Of a stretch of DNA of 48,688 nt, positions 8,845-19,144 are shown one piece after another. A model generated the notes under the pieces. The model saw only the letters and a list, made by a program, of their open reading frames with translations. It was not told the origin of the DNA and did no database searches. Every line of letters starts with the position of its first letter. Position 1 is the first letter of the stretch. Location: NCBI RefSeq assembly GCF_002087235.1, contig NZ_MUIO01000052.1, positions 1 to 48,688 of the forward strand, read 5' to 3'. This DNA is from Pseudomonas floridensis (GTDB lineage Bacteria; Pseudomonadota; Gammaproteobacteria; Pseudomonadales; Pseudomonadaceae). The position numbers and the translations under genes were made by a program.

Positions 8845-9318
8845 TCAGGCCTGAGCGGCGACCTCTTCCTTGTGGGAGTTGTGAAGCACTTCAATCAGGC
8901 AGTCTTCCAGTTCGAAGCGCTCATGCAGCAAGCATCCCAACTGGTTGAACTCCTTGGCCACGACCGTGCAGTCCGAGCAATCACCCTTGTCGCAGCGGTC
9001 ATTGAAGGCCAATGCAAACTTGGTGATCACATCCAGACGTGGGTAGATGGTGTCAGCCAGTTCAAGTCCGCGCTCGTCGTTGAACGCCCTGGCTTCATCG
9101 CCAAGCTGTTCGTAGACCTCGAAGTGCCCGGCCGATACGTAATCGACCAGAATTTCGCAAAAATTCTGCAGTGCCGCACGATCAGCCGCGAGCGCTTCAG
9201 GCGTATCGCCCAACGCATCGTAGGACTTGATTAGCTCGTGGCGGTCCTGTAACCAGCGATCAATCAGCAGATTGACACCACCCCAGCGTTCCTGAGCATT
9301 CTGACAACTTTCCAGCAT
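8845..9318 (-). CDS. algQ: AlgQ / Rsd-family anti-sigma-70 factor
   Basis: The 157-residue helical protein begins [30 protein letters not shown], the conserved Rsd/AlgQ start containing the sigma-70 region-4 binding surface. AlgQ (AlgR2) binds the housekeeping sigma factor and in pseudomonads affects alginate, polyphosphate and siderophore genes. A Cys-rich stretch ([11 protein letters not shown]) sits in the middle. Its place between the FKBP gene and the dsbB-type gene is the conserved pseudomonad order. Confidence 0.92.
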   Translation of the reverse strand: MLESCQNAQERWGGVNLLIDRWLQDRHELIKSYDALGDTPEALAADRAALQNFCEILVDYVSAGHFEVYEQLGDEARAFNDERGLELADTIYPRLDVITKFALAFNDRCDKGDCSDCTVVAKEFNQLGCLLHERFELEDCLIEVLHNSHKEEVAAQA

Positions 9319-9491
9319 GATGTTCTCTCTTCCCTTCAGGGCATGCGGTCCTGTGCCGGCCTTAATGGTCGTTAAGGGCCTGGCCTCATGAAAGCGTCAG
9401 GACAGCATACTTCCAGTGACGCGTGCGGCCCAGATTATGCCCGCTCGAACAGGGCATCAAGGTACGCAGGAGATAAAGTTCATACAAGCGT

Positions 9492-10019
9492 TTAATACTC
9501 GGTCCGACCTTCGGCAGATATCCACAGGCTCAGCTCGCTGAGAAGCGGATACAAGGGCAGCAGCGCCAGTCCGACGAACGCCAGCAGACTCCACTCGGGA
9601 AGGCTGAGGCCGAACAGCGACCAGGTCACCTGCGCACAGAACGCGGCGTGGCCTCGCAAGCCGTCATTCAAGTGGGCCATCGAAACGCTGTCGAATGCGC
9701 GCTCCAGTGAGGCAATCAGGGGAATCAGCTCTTCGGTGGATGCAGTCTGCAGCCATACCTGTGTGCCGGCCAGCCCGGCGCCGACAAGGGCGATCAGCAG
9801 CAAGGCCACGCAATAGCGGATCCAGCCTGCCGCACCGGGCGAGTGACAAGCCGCCGCCAGCGTCAGTACGCCGCAACTGACCATCGCGGCGCGCTGAAAC
9901 AGGCAAAGCAGGCAGGGCTCAAGCCCGACGGAATGCTGAAGGTAAAGAACCGCGGCAATGATCAGTGCGCATGTCAGGAATGCCAGGAAGAACAACGAAC
10001 GCGTACGAGCCAGATGCAT
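9492..10019 (-). CDS. DsbB-family disulfide oxidoreductase, one loop Cys absent
   Basis: This 175-residue protein has four transmembrane helices, the N-terminal periplasmic redox pair EPCLLC (Cys36, Cys39) and the conserved C-terminal block FGLSLPEWSLLAF. DsbB re-oxidises DsbA and passes electrons to quinone, using a second cysteine pair in periplasmic loop 2. Here loop 2 contains only Cys128 (AAFCAQVTW); the position where relatives carry the first cysteine of that pair reads EELIPLIASLERAF with no Cys. It may therefore work differently or weakly. Its location corresponds to the dsbH position of P. aeruginosa, next to hemY. Confidence 0.85.
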   Translation of the reverse strand: MHLARTRSLFFLAFLTCALIIAAVLYLQHSVGLEPCLLCLFQRAAMVSCGVLTLAAACHSPGAAGWIRYCVALLLIALVGAGLAGTQVWLQTASTEELIPLIASLERAFDSVSMAHLNDGLRGHAAFCAQVTWSLFGLSLPEWSLLAFVGLALLPLYPLLSELSLWISAEGRTEY

Positions 10020-10209
10020 GGCAAATCCGTAACAAAAGACGAGGCGTTAACGGTAGAGGAAAGGGCCAGCCGCTTTCAAGGCAACGCCGTACAGATACGT
10101 CGCTGCAAAATGGGGAAACAACACACGTAATGGTGGGGCTTCCGGACAGCTCGGCGTAGGAATATTCCTGCACACAACAAACAGGCTTTAATCATTGCCT
10201 TTCAGGTGA

Positions 10210-10235
10210 CAGGAGCCCTGCAAGCAAGGCTCCTG
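10210..10235 (-). terminator. Hairpin after the heme gene cluster
   Basis: An 8-bp perfect inverted repeat (CAGGAGCC / GGCTCCTG, 10-base loop) lies just past the hemY stop codon. It probably ends the hemC-D-X-Y transcript, though a T run is lacking. Confidence 0.45.
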
Positions 10236-10244
10236 CGTTCTGTT

Positions 10245-11489
10245 TCAGATGCTGGTCAGTGCCGGCAATGGACGCGTGAGAATGCGTTCGTCGAGCAGCC
10301 CCAAACCTTCCTGAAACAGCTGATTACTGCGATCCGTTTCACCCAGTTGCGCCAATAGCCGCGCCAGCTCGGCGCAGGTTTCCGGATTGCGCTCCAGACG
10401 CAGGCTGCTTTCCAGATAATCACGCGCCTTGCCCCAGAGCCGACTTTGCAGACAGATGCGGCCCAGGCTCAACAGAAGGCTGGGATCACCCGGATGATGC
10501 TTGAGCCAGCCCTCGGCCGTTTGCAACTGCTTCGCCGGATCGCTGCCGCGCACCAGACCGTACAGGCGCGCCAAATGGCTGTTGTACTCGCGCTTGAGCG
10601 CCGAGCGCAGCACCTCTTCGGCCTGCGCATCGGCATCCAGACGACGCAGTTGATCGGCATAAGCCAGCACCAATTGAGGCTCCTGACGTTGCGCTGAAGA
10701 AAGCCCCTGCCAGGCCTTTTCCAGCGACGGCAGGCCGGTCAGTGCGCCTTCGCCTTCCTCTCGGTATGCCGCCAGCGTGAGGTTTTCGCCCCAGGCGCGG
10801 CGCTCCAGCTCAGCGAGTTCCTTGGGCGGCAGCACCTTGTCCTTTCGCAGCTCGGGCATCAGACGAATCAGCGCCGACCAGTCGCCGCGCTGTTGATACA
10901 GTCGCTGCAACTGACGCAACACCTGAGGATTGTGAGGGTGGCGCTCGTGCATCGCCTGCAAGGTGGTGAGTGCACCGTCAGTGTCGCCACGATCCTGCTG
11001 CAATTGCGCGTGATTCAACGCAATCGCCAGCTCGGCTTGGGGCTGACGAGTCAGGGCGCGCTCCAGCAGGCTGTCGCAATCTTCGTAACGGCCTTGCTCG
11101 TTGGCAGCGCGTGCAGCGCCAATGTAGTAGAGAAGCGGATGAGCATCGGCTTCGGCCGCTCGATGCAAATGGCGTTGCGCGCTGGACCAGCGACCTTCGG
11201 CAAGGTCCATCTGGCCCTGCTCGATCGCAATCTGGACGCGACGACGACGGTTGCGACGCGACCATGGATTGACGACGCCACCTGACGTGGTCAACAGCCT
11301 GATGACCAGACGGATCAGCAGAATCACCAGCAGGACGACGATCAGCAGTGCCAGTGTCGCCCACAGGCTCGATTCGTAGCGAAAGTTCTGGTACGCGATC
11401 AGCACGTACCCGGAATGCTCGGCAACCGCGACACCGATCAGCGCCGCAGCGGCGATGGCAATGAACAGCAGCACATAAAATCGCTTCAT
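10245..11489 (-). CDS. hemY: HemY, heme-biosynthesis-associated TPR membrane protein
   Basis: The 414-residue protein has two N-terminal membrane helices (about residues 4-24 and 42-66) and a large TPR domain with repeats such as RWSSAQRHLHRAAEADAHPLLYYIGAARAANEQGRYEDCDSLLERAL. This is the proteobacterial HemY, unrelated to protoporphyrinogen oxidase; it is a membrane scaffold associated with heme synthesis. It overlaps hemX by four bases (ATGA), indicating translational coupling, and is the last gene of hemC-hemD-hemX-hemY. Confidence 0.9.
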   Translation of the reverse strand: MKRFYVLLFIAIAAAALIGVAVAEHSGYVLIAYQNFRYESSLWATLALLIVVLLVILLIRLVIRLLTTSGGVVNPWSRRNRRRRVQIAIEQGQMDLAEGRWSSAQRHLHRAAEADAHPLLYYIGAARAANEQGRYEDCDSLLERALTRQPQAELAIALNHAQLQQDRGDTDGALTTLQAMHERHPHNPQVLRQLQRLYQQRGDWSALIRLMPELRKDKVLPPKELAELERRAWGENLTLAAYREEGEGALTGLPSLEKAWQGLSSAQRQEPQLVLAYADQLRRLDADAQAEEVLRSALKREYNSHLARLYGLVRGSDPAKQLQTAEGWLKHHPGDPSLLLSLGRICLQSRLWGKARDYLESSLRLERNPETCAELARLLAQLGETDRSNQLFQEGLGLLDERILTRPLPALTSI

Positions 11490-12607
11490 GGGCTGGTCCC
11501 TCGCAACGCTTCGGCAGGCTGACTCGACGCGTGACGGCGTTCGAGGTAGGCCTGCACGGCACTCAAGCTCTGTGCGAGATCAGGCGTCTTGACCGAAACC
11601 GGTCGTGCCGCCGCCGCGTCGAGGCCGTTGCCAAGCACCTTGCTTTGCGGATCATCCTGGCTGAAGTTGGCTTGCAGCACGCTTTTGGCTTCGGCCAGCG
11701 CCTTTGAATACACCTCAGGCTCGCCGTTGAGTGCAGCCCACTGTGCCTGCTCCAGCGCAAGGCTCAGGGCCAGGCGGACCTGCGACAGGCTCTGACCCGC
11801 CAATACCGGGCGGATGTCCTTGTCGGCATTGAAGTCGACACGGAAATAATGCGAAATCTGGTCCCACCAGCGCGACCACTGACTGTCCTCGGCCTTGTCG
11901 GTGCTCAGACCTGGCAGCGTATCGCCCTTGTCTTCGTACTCGGGCGCCAGTTTGTTGAGCTGCACGGCTTGATCACGCAACGCGGCCAGTTGCAGGAACA
12001 GCCCGGTGCGATCCGGCTGCTCGACACTGCGCAGCGCGCCCAGGCTCTTGGCCAGTTGTTCGCGTGCGGCAAACGAGCCCGGATCGTCCTGCTCACGCAG
12101 AATCTCGTCGGCACCCTGCACCAGCGCCTCGGCACTGTTGATGTCCTGCAACGCCGAAAGACGCAGGCTGGCCAGACGCAGCAAATGCTCGGCCTCGGCC
12201 AGACGCCAGTCCTTGCGACTGGCACCCAGGACCGTTTCAAGGCGCTGGCTCAGACGTTGCTGGTCGCCCTGCAACTGCGCCACCAGACGGCGGCTGTCTT
12301 CCAGTTGATCGGCAGGCGGAAACTGAGCCAGTCGGGCGTTGAGTTGCTGATCGCTCTGAGCAAGCGCCAGGGTCTGCACGGCAATGTCTTCAACCTGACC
12401 GCGCTGCTGCTGATGCCCGGCCTGCAACATGCGCAATTGCCAGACACCCCAACCAGCGACGGCGACGCCCGCAAGTCCCAACAGCAATGCCAGGATCACC
12501 AGCCCGCCGTTGCGGTTGCCTGAGCGCTCGGGGCGCACAGGATCAGGCTTGGATGCCGGTGTTTTCACTACCGATTCTTCGTCTTTAGGCAAGGCTGTTT
12601 CGCTCAC
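11486..12607 (-). CDS. hemX: HemX, heme-operon membrane protein
   Basis: The 373-residue protein has a charged N-terminus, one transmembrane helix (GGLVILALLLGLAGVAVAGWGVW) and a long helical, Gln/Leu-rich periplasmic domain. It is often labelled uroporphyrinogen-III C-methyltransferase, but no SAM-binding methyltransferase motif is visible; that name is inherited from operon context. I favour the GTG start at 12607 (VSETALPKDEE) because AAGGAT lies about eight bases upstream; an ATG three codons earlier is the alternative. It is followed by hemY with a four-base overlap. Confidence 0.85.
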   Translation of the reverse strand: MSETALPKDEESVVKTPASKPDPVRPERSGNRNGGLVILALLLGLAGVAVAGWGVWQLRMLQAGHQQQRGQVEDIAVQTLALAQSDQQLNARLAQFPPADQLEDSRRLVAQLQGDQQRLSQRLETVLGASRKDWRLAEAEHLLRLASLRLSALQDINSAEALVQGADEILREQDDPGSFAAREQLAKSLGALRSVEQPDRTGLFLQLAALRDQAVQLNKLAPEYEDKGDTLPGLSTDKAEDSQWSRWWDQISHYFRVDFNADKDIRPVLAGQSLSQVRLALSLALEQAQWAALNGEPEVYSKALAEAKSVLQANFSQDDPQSKVLGNGLDAAAARPVSVKTPDLAQSLSAVQAYLERRHASSQPAEALRGTSP

Positions 12608-12658
12608 GTATCCCATCCTTTGCATGTTGGCGTAATAGCGTAAACGACAAAGAGTCGA

Positions 12659-13435
12659 TCAATACGCCTTGACGGCAGGCTGAGGCTGATCCCGCAACGC
12701 TGCCAGCAGTGCCCCGGCGCTGGCGCCGTGGCAATCAATAACAGTCAGAGCCCCTGCTGCGCGAGCTATCTCGGCAACCCGGGGACTGGGTACAAACAAC
12801 GGCAAACCGGCCAGATCCGGCCAGCGATCACCTGCCAGCCTGAGCAGATGTTCAAAACCCTGCCCACTGCTGACCACCAGCCCGTTCAAGCGTTCCAACT
12901 CCACACGCTGTGGCAGCACCGCGGCCGGGTACTGTGGCAGATAACGCCGGTACAGCGGCAGGTAATCGACAGTGACACCCTGCTCGCGCAGACGCTCGGC
13001 CAGCAACTCGCGACCTTCGTCGCCACGCATGATCAGCACCCGGCTTCCCGGTACGGCAATCGCGGCCTGCAACTTCGGCAAGTCGAGCAGGGCTTCGCTG
13101 TCGTCGCCCTGCTCGGGCCAACTGACATCCAGACCGTAGTCGATCAGTATCTGCCCGGTGGCCGCGCCCACACTGAACCATGGCTGAATGGGCGGCTGTG
13201 GCCAGACTTCGTCAACCAGTTCGACAGCCAGGCGCGCCGCCGGTTTGCTGACCACAATCACCGCGCAGTAGTTGAGCAATTCGAAAATGATCGCCCGCTG
13301 GGCAGGCGTCAACGCCAGCGGTTCGGTTTCGAGCAAGGGCAGGCTGCTGCTGAAGATACCCGCGTCGGCCAGCACCTTGGCCAGCGCTGCCGATTCCTCG
13401 GCGGGGCGGGTCAGCAGCAGACGCCAAGTGCTCAT
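12659..13435 (-). CDS. hemD: Uroporphyrinogen-III synthase
   Basis: The 258-residue enzyme cyclises hydroxymethylbilane to uroporphyrinogen III with inversion of ring D. It has the bilobal HemD layout: [31 protein letters not shown] at the start, a central [35 protein letters not shown] segment, and [16 protein letters not shown] followed by [14 protein letters not shown] at the end. Sequence conservation in this family is low, but the operon position directly after hemC, with a four-base overlap, supports the call. Confidence 0.93.
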   Translation of the reverse strand: MSTWRLLLTRPAEESAALAKVLADAGIFSSSLPLLETEPLALTPAQRAIIFELLNYCAVIVVSKPAARLAVELVDEVWPQPPIQPWFSVGAATGQILIDYGLDVSWPEQGDDSEALLDLPKLQAAIAVPGSRVLIMRGDEGRELLAERLREQGVTVDYLPLYRRYLPQYPAAVLPQRVELERLNGLVVSSGQGFEHLLRLAGDRWPDLAGLPLFVPSPRVAEIARAAGALTVIDCHGASAGALLAALRDQPQPAVKAY

Positions 13436-14373
13436 TCCTCGGCCGCCTCACCATAGACGGCTTTGAGGATCTTCGCTGCACCCTGGGTCAGCAGCGCCTC
13501 GGCAACCTCGACGCCCAGCGCCTGGGCAGCGGTCTGAGGAGCCCGCGCTTCGGCGCGCAGCAGCAGACTGCCGGACGGATCGCCCACCAGACCGCGTAAC
13601 CAGACCTGATCGCCTTCAAGCACGGCGTAGCAGGCGATCGGTACCTGGCAGCCACCGTTGAGGTGCTTGTTCAGCGAACGCTCGGCGATCACTCGCACCG
13701 CGGTGTCTTCGTGATGCAAGGGCGCAAGCAAGGCATGGATTTCCGCGTCTACGCTGCGGCACTCGATGCCGACGGCCCCCTGGCCTCCCGCGGGAAGGCT
13801 GTCATCGACGCTGATCGCGCAGGTGATACGCGCTTCAAAGCCCAGACGGATCAGGCCCGCTGCGGCCAGAATGATCGCGTCATACTCCCCCGCGTCCAGC
13901 TTGGCCAGGCGGGTATTGACGTTGCCGCGAAGAAAATGAATCGTCAGGTCGGGACGACGCGCCAGCAACTGGGCCTGCCGACGCAGGCTGGACGTACCGA
14001 CCACACTACCAGCCGGCAAAGCTTCAAGACTGGAAAAGGTGTTGGACACGAATGCATCGCGTGGGTCTTCCCGCTCGCAGATGCAGAACAGACCCAGCCC
14101 TTGCGGAAAATCCATCGGCACGTCTTTCATCGAATGGACGGCGATGTCGGCGCGGTCTTCCAGAAGCGCTGTTTCAAGTTCTTTAACGAACAGGCCTTTG
14201 CCACCGATTTTCGACAACGGCGAGTCGAGCAGCTTGTCGCCACGACTGACCATCGGCACCAGCGTCACGATCAGGCCAGGATGAGCCTGTTCCAGGCGGG
14301 CTTTGACGTACTCGGCCTGCCAGAGGGCCAGCGCGCTCTTGCGGGTGGCGATGCGGATTTCGCGAGAAGACAT
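13432..14373 (-). CDS. hemC: Porphobilinogen deaminase (hydroxymethylbilane synthase)
   Basis: The 313-residue enzyme polymerises four porphobilinogens into hydroxymethylbilane. It begins [19 protein letters not shown], contains the KDVP and [11 protein letters not shown] substrate-binding motifs, and carries the dipyrromethane cofactor cysteine at Cys242 in LNGGCQVP, matching E. coli numbering. I start at MSSREIR (14373); the longer frame upstream is not conserved. It is first in hemC-D-X-Y and is transcribed in the same direction as algR upstream, as in P. aeruginosa. Confidence 0.97.
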   Translation of the reverse strand: MSSREIRIATRKSALALWQAEYVKARLEQAHPGLIVTLVPMVSRGDKLLDSPLSKIGGKGLFVKELETALLEDRADIAVHSMKDVPMDFPQGLGLFCICEREDPRDAFVSNTFSSLEALPAGSVVGTSSLRRQAQLLARRPDLTIHFLRGNVNTRLAKLDAGEYDAIILAAAGLIRLGFEARITCAISVDDSLPAGGQGAVGIECRSVDAEIHALLAPLHHEDTAVRVIAERSLNKHLNGGCQVPIACYAVLEGDQVWLRGLVGDPSGSLLLRAEARAPQTAAQALGVEVAEALLTQGAAKILKAVYGEAAEE

Positions 14374-14597
14374 TGAACGATCCGTACTGGGTAAATACGA
14401 CGGATAATAACAGCTCAGCCGGATTGACTTCAGTGTTGACCGAAAAGTAACACCGGACCGAATACCCACGTCAGGCAATCAGCGCACGGCTTGATGAGTA
14501 GAACGGGCTGGTCGCAGAGAACCGGAAAACCCAAGGGTCTGGAACTTGACGCCAGCACCTTGGCTCGGTCTTCGCGAGCAAACCATTGCGGTGATTT

Positions 14598-15344
14598 CTA
14601 CAACTGCTGCATCATTTTGCGCACACCCGCCACATGACGACGGCTGACGATCAGGGCATCGCCATTGAGCCCTTTAAGGAACAACTGGAAGTGCCCAAGC
14701 GGTGTGCGTTGCAGACGTTCGATCCGCTCGCGAGCGACCAGAGCATTACGGTGGATACGGACGAATCGATCACCGAATTCGTCTTCCAGCGCCTTGAGTG
14801 GCTCGTCGAGCAGCACTTCGCCGCCTTCATGACGCAGGGTGACGTACTTGTGATCCGCGATGAAATAGATCACCTGGTCCAGCGGAATCAGTTCGATACC
14901 TTTTCGGGTACGCGCACTGATGTGGCTGCGTGGTCCGTTACCGCTTTCGGCTGCCGGACGCGTCATGGCCGCCAACTGGACCCGATTGGGGCGCTCGGCC
15001 TTTCTCAGCGCCTCGATCAGATGCTCCGGCCGCACCGGCTTCACCAGATAACCGACAGCGCTGACCTGGAAAGCATCCAGGGCAAATTCGTCGTGTGCCG
15101 TGCAAAAGACCACTGCGGGCGGTGCCTCGCGCTCGCACAATTTGGCTGCGACCTGCAGGCCATCGATACCTGGCATCCGGATATCCAGCAGCACGACATC
15201 AGGTTTGAGATTATCGATCAGCGCCAATGCTTCTTCACCATTTGAGGCGCTGGGTTCTAGTACCCGGTAACCCTCGATTTCGCCGACCAATCGGCTCAGT
15301 CGCTCGCGGGCCAGGGGTTCGTCATCAACGATCAGGACATTCAT
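14598..15344 (-). CDS. algR: AlgR, LytTR-type response regulator
   Basis: The 248-residue protein has a receiver domain (DDEP acid pocket at residues 7-10, phospho-acceptor Asp54 in VLLDIRMPG, Lys in LVKPVRPEHL) and a C-terminal LytTR DNA-binding domain (ELIPLDQVIYFIADHKYVTLRHEGG ... FVRIHRNALVARERI). AlgR controls alginate, type IV pili, rhamnolipid and virulence genes in pseudomonads. The start at 15344 overlaps the algZ stop by four bases, so the pair is translationally coupled. Confidence 0.96.
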   Translation of the reverse strand: MNVLIVDDEPLARERLSRLVGEIEGYRVLEPSASNGEEALALIDNLKPDVVLLDIRMPGIDGLQVAAKLCEREAPPAVVFCTAHDEFALDAFQVSAVGYLVKPVRPEHLIEALRKAERPNRVQLAAMTRPAAESGNGPRSHISARTRKGIELIPLDQVIYFIADHKYVTLRHEGGEVLLDEPLKALEDEFGDRFVRIHRNALVARERIERLQRTPLGHFQLFLKGLNGDALIVSRRHVAGVRKMMQQL

Positions 15345-16423
15345 ATAGCTCTGGCTTCCTGCGTGAGTCTCGCACAAGGATAGCGTAGACAGGTGTAGTG
15401 ACGACCGTCACGGCGCTCCACGCTCAGACTGGCGTACGGGCCAAAAAGTGCCGTAATGCGCGCACCGATGTTTGTCAGGGCCTGTTGAGTACCGTTGGAA
15501 GTCTGCCGAGTGGCAACTTCTTCATAGGGATTGCTGACACGCAATATGAACTCTCCCCCTCTATAGTCTGCTTCGACTGTTACTACACCCCCTTCGACTC
15601 GCGGGGCAATGCCATAAATCAAAGCGTTTTCAAGTAATGGCTGCAAGGTTAGCTGGGGAATCGGCAAGTCATCAGGAATTGCGCTTACCCTCCAGTCCAA
15701 CTGTAGACGTTCGCCGAGACGATATTGCTCAATCGATAAATATCGTTTCGCCAAGGCCAGTTCCTCACCCCACGTCACCAGGCTGCCGGGCTTGGCCAGG
15801 CTGGCGCGGAAAAGATCGGACAAATCCAGCACCGCCTGCTCGGCCTTGGCCGGATTGCTGGCCACAAGGCTTGCGATGCTGTTGAGCGTATTGAACAAAA
15901 AATGCGGCCGGATCCGCGCCTGCAGCGATTCGATCCTGGCGCGCAATTCGCCCTGCTGCTGCTTGCGCCACTGACTCTGCAGATAAAAGTAGCGCAACAT
16001 CAGCGCCGACATGATCAGGGCAATCAGCGAATAGCGGATGTAACGATCCACCATGCTGCCCACCGAAATGCGCCCGGTGAGCTGACACACATCGGTCACC
16101 GCCGTGCACAACAGCGTCAGGCCAACCACCAGCAGACAACCCAGCAGACCGGCAAGCCCCGGCGAAAGCCGCGCAAGCCAGGGCCGCAATCCGCAGAGCA
16201 GCGCGGCGGACAGCAACACGATCCATTGGACGAACAACGACATCAGCGCCAGCCTGACCCAGTTGAACCCCTCTCGCATCGGCTCGACCAGCACCAGAAC
16301 CACCACCAGCAGTTCGGCCAGAACCACGAGCACAAACAAGGCCTGCGGCAGGCACAGTTCGGGAAGGAAGAATTCTTTGCCGGGCGCACGCCCGGTTTCA
16401 CGCTTTACAGAATGATTTCGCAT
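15341..16423 (-). CDS. algZ: AlgZ (FimS), LytS-type sensor kinase
   Basis: The 360-residue membrane protein has four to five transmembrane helices (residues about 25-145) and a HisKA_7TM/LytS-type kinase domain with the phospho-acceptor motif RPHFLFNTLNSI (His174). The ATPase part contains LTLQPLLENALIYGI and a degenerate G-box (RVSNPYEEV), as expected for AlgZ. It phosphorylates AlgR, encoded immediately downstream. I chose MRNHSVKRE (16423) because it gives the family length of about 358 residues; an in-frame start 16 codons upstream is possible. Confidence 0.94.
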   Translation of the reverse strand: MRNHSVKRETGRAPGKEFFLPELCLPQALFVLVVLAELLVVVLVLVEPMREGFNWVRLALMSLFVQWIVLLSAALLCGLRPWLARLSPGLAGLLGCLLVVGLTLLCTAVTDVCQLTGRISVGSMVDRYIRYSLIALIMSALMLRYFYLQSQWRKQQQGELRARIESLQARIRPHFLFNTLNSIASLVASNPAKAEQAVLDLSDLFRASLAKPGSLVTWGEELALAKRYLSIEQYRLGERLQLDWRVSAIPDDLPIPQLTLQPLLENALIYGIAPRVEGGVVTVEADYRGGEFILRVSNPYEEVATRQTSNGTQQALTNIGARITALFGPYASLSVERRDGRHYTCLRYPCARLTQEARAI

Positions 16424-16557
16424 CGGCTCAGTCTCGGCTCTGGCCGGGCCAGCGGCAAGACATCCGGACATAAAAAAGTGTCAACCCTGTTATCATCGCA
16501 ACCGCCCTTGTGCCACGAACCGGGCACGCCACTTTCCGCAAAGCAACGAGCGAATCC

Positions 16558-17952
16558 ATGAGCACCGACAAGACCAATCAGTCCTGGGGCGGCCGCTTCA
16601 GTGAACCCGTCGACGCGTTCGTCGCGCGCTTCACCGCCTCCGTCACCTTCGATCAGCGACTGTACCGCCACGACATCATGGGCTCCATCGCCCACGCGAC
16701 GATGCTGGCCAAGGTGGGCGTTCTGACTGACGCCGAGCGCGACACGATCATCGAAGGCCTGAACACGATTCAGACCGAGATCGAGGCAGGTACTTTCGAA
16801 TGGCGCGTCGATCTTGAAGACGTGCACATGAATATCGAAGCCCGCCTGACCGACCGCATCGGCATCACCGGCAAAAAGCTGCACACCGGTCGCAGCCGAA
16901 ACGATCAGGTAGCCACCGACATTCGCTTATGGCTGCGCGATGAAATCGACCTGATCCTGAGTGAGATCACTCGCCTGCAAAAAGGCCTGCTGGAACAGGC
17001 AGAGCGCGAAGCCGACACCATCATGCCGGGCTTTACCCACCTGCAGACGGCACAACCGGTTACGTTTGGCCACCATATGCTGGCCTGGTTCGAGATGCTC
17101 AGCCGTGACCACGAACGTCTGGTCGACTGCCGCAAGCGTCTGAACCGCATGCCGCTGGGCAGCGCTGCACTGGCCGGCACCACCTATCCCATCGACCGCG
17201 AACTGACCTGCAAACTGCTGGGTTTCGACGCCGTGGGCGGCAACTCGCTGGACGGTGTGTCGGACCGTGATTTCGCCATCGAATTCTGCGCCGCAGCCTC
17301 CGTGGCCATGATGCACCTGTCGCGCTTCTCCGAAGAACTGGTGCTCTGGACCAGCGCGCAGTTCCAGTTCATCGACCTGCCGGATCGTTTCTGCACCGGC
17401 AGCTCAATCATGCCGCAGAAGAAAAACCCGGATGTTCCTGAGCTGGTACGCGGCAAGAGCGGGCGGGTCTTCGGCGCGCTGATGGGTCTGCTGACCTTGA
17501 TGAAGGGCCAGCCGCTGGCTTACAACAAGGACAATCAGGAAGACAAGGAGCCGCTGTTCGACGCCGCCGACACTCTGCGCGACTCTCTGCGTGCATTTGC
17601 CGACATGATTCCTGCAATCAAACCAAAGCACGCGATCATGCGTGAAGCGGCGTTGCGCGGTTTCTCGACTGCCACCGACCTGGCGGACTATCTGGTGCGC
17701 CGTGGCCTGCCGTTCCGTGACTGCCACGAAATCGTCGGTCATGCCGTGAAATATGGCGTAGAAACCGGGAAGGATCTGGCTGAAATGAGCCTGGACGAGC
17801 TGCGCCAGTTCAGCGACCAGATCGAACAGGACGTGTTTGCCGTGCTGACGCTTGAAGGTTCGGTCAATGCACGCAACCACATCGGCGGCACCGCGCCAGC
17901 GCAAGTGCGCGCAGCGGTGGTGCGTGGTCAGGAACTGCTGGCGGGACGCTGA
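16558..17952 (+). CDS. argH: Argininosuccinate lyase
   Basis: The 464-residue enzyme splits argininosuccinate into arginine and fumarate in the last step of arginine synthesis. It opens [23 protein letters not shown] and contains [28 protein letters not shown] and the superfamily signature [12 protein letters not shown] with the flexible catalytic Ser. The ATG at 16558 follows the conserved N-terminus; an upstream in-frame ATG adds 16 unconserved residues. It is divergent from algZ, as in P. aeruginosa. Confidence 0.98.
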   Translation: MSTDKTNQSWGGRFSEPVDAFVARFTASVTFDQRLYRHDIMGSIAHATMLAKVGVLTDAERDTIIEGLNTIQTEIEAGTFEWRVDLEDVHMNIEARLTDRIGITGKKLHTGRSRNDQVATDIRLWLRDEIDLILSEITRLQKGLLEQAEREADTIMPGFTHLQTAQPVTFGHHMLAWFEMLSRDHERLVDCRKRLNRMPLGSAALAGTTYPIDRELTCKLLGFDAVGGNSLDGVSDRDFAIEFCAAASVAMMHLSRFSEELVLWTSAQFQFIDLPDRFCTGSSIMPQKKNPDVPELVRGKSGRVFGALMGLLTLMKGQPLAYNKDNQEDKEPLFDAADTLRDSLRAFADMIPAIKPKHAIMREAALRGFSTATDLADYLVRRGLPFRDCHEIVGHAVKYGVETGKDLAEMSLDELRQFSDQIEQDVFAVLTLEGSVNARNHIGGTAPAQVRAAVVRGQELLAGR

Positions 17953-17966
17953 TAACGCCGCCAGGA

Positions 17967-17989
17967 TCGTGCCCACGCTGTGGGCACGA
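17967..17989. terminator. Perfect hairpin between argH and GST-like gene
   Basis: A perfect 10-bp stem (TCGTGCCCAC / GTGGGCACGA) with a three-base loop separates two convergent genes. It is a likely bidirectional terminator or a REP-type element; no T run follows. Confidence 0.55.
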
Positions 17990-17996
17990 CACTCGG

Positions 17997-18671
17997 TTAT
18001 CCGGCCGCACGCCCCGTCGGCCGGACCCTCGCCATGAACGCCGGCCTGTCGGCTTCCCTGTCGGCTGCCACCTGCTGAACATTCGGATTCGCTGCCAATT
18101 GCTCCAGCAGCGCTCGCGCCTCGGGCATATCGCCCAGAAAGTCCAGATCGAACAGTCGCTCGCCCACTTCCTGCGCGAGGTCGATGCTGTACAGAAAATA
18201 GATATCCGCCACGCTGAATCGCTCGCCTGCCACGTAAGGCGCAAAACGCGCACGCTGGGTTAAAGCGGCGATGCCCTTGATCAGATCGCGTCGGGCCTTG
18301 GCCTTGAGGTCCGGTGGGGTTGGCCTGCCACCGAATATCACCTCGGCATAGCAGACCCGCGCAGGCAATTCGATGTACAACTCGATTTCCTTGGCAATCG
18401 TCCAGGCCTGGGCACGAGAAAACGGATCGGCGGGTAATAGCGGCCGCTGCGGGTAGATGTCCTCGATATAGCGCAGGATGACATCGGTCTCGCTGATGAA
18501 GCCGTCCGCCGTTCCCAGCACCGGCACCTTGCCGCGCGCGCTGACCGCCAGCACCTCGGGATTCTGACACCCGAACAGCGGCACCACTTCGAATGGCAAC
18601 TGCTTCTCCAACAGCGCCAGTTTGACCATATTGAAATAATTGCTTGAGGCAAATCCGTAAAGCTTCAGCAT
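17997..18671 (-). CDS. Glutathione S-transferase family protein
   Basis: The 224-residue protein has an N-terminal thioredoxin-like GST domain (MLKLYGFASSNYFNMVKLALLEKQLPFE, GKVPVL cis-Pro loop, SETDVILRYIEDIYP glutathione-binding Glu/Ser) and a helical C-terminal domain with the ERFSVADIYFLYSIDLA block. A Ser-Ser pair lies where the catalytic residue normally sits, so a Ser-type catalyst is plausible. Substrate unknown. It is a single gene, convergent with argH. Confidence 0.85.
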   Translation of the reverse strand: MLKLYGFASSNYFNMVKLALLEKQLPFEVVPLFGCQNPEVLAVSARGKVPVLGTADGFISETDVILRYIEDIYPQRPLLPADPFSRAQAWTIAKEIELYIELPARVCYAEVIFGGRPTPPDLKAKARRDLIKGIAALTQRARFAPYVAGERFSVADIYFLYSIDLAQEVGERLFDLDFLGDMPEARALLEQLAANPNVQQVAADREADRPAFMARVRPTGRAAG

Positions 18672-18868
18672 CGCTGGTCTCCTTGACCCGGTCTGTACAC
18701 GCTAATCACTGGTGACGCAGAGGCTATCCATTTAGCCTTTTGAATCAATGATTTATATCAATTATCAGGAATTATCAGACCGCTCCTACGTCCGATCTCT
18801 GTAAGTCACACAAATGCCCCGATCAGCGGAATCCGGTTTAAACTGCGTGCCTTACTCGAGGAATTACC

Positions 18869-19144
18869 ATGACCGACGCCATCGACAACGATGAAGAAGA
18901 ATTCACCGCTTCGACCCTGATAGAAGCCATCGAGAACCAGATCGAAGCCGACAATCCGGCCGCAGCCAAGGCAACGTTCAACAAGCTGACGCTAGTGGGT
19001 TACGAGCGCGAGGACATCCTCGAATTGATGGCTCATGTGCTGGCCATCGAGATCGACGCCATGCTTGATCAGGATCGTCCGTTCGATACCCAATGGTACG
19101 AAACGGCCTTGCGCGCACTGCCCGAACTGCCGCCGGAGAAATAA
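18869..19144 (+). CDS. Small acidic conserved hypothetical protein
   Basis: The 91-residue product is strongly acidic (MTDAIDNDEEEFTASTLIEAIENQIEADNP) and predicted to be all helical, with no signal peptide or metal motif. I do not recognise a functional family. A GAGGAATT ribosome-binding sequence precedes the ATG, and the gene stands alone between the GST-like gene and the TIGR02647 gene. It is probably a real pseudomonad gene, given its codon use. Confidence 0.7.
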   Translation: MTDAIDNDEEEFTASTLIEAIENQIEADNPAAAKATFNKLTLVGYEREDILELMAHVLAIEIDAMLDQDRPFDTQWYETALRALPELPPEK

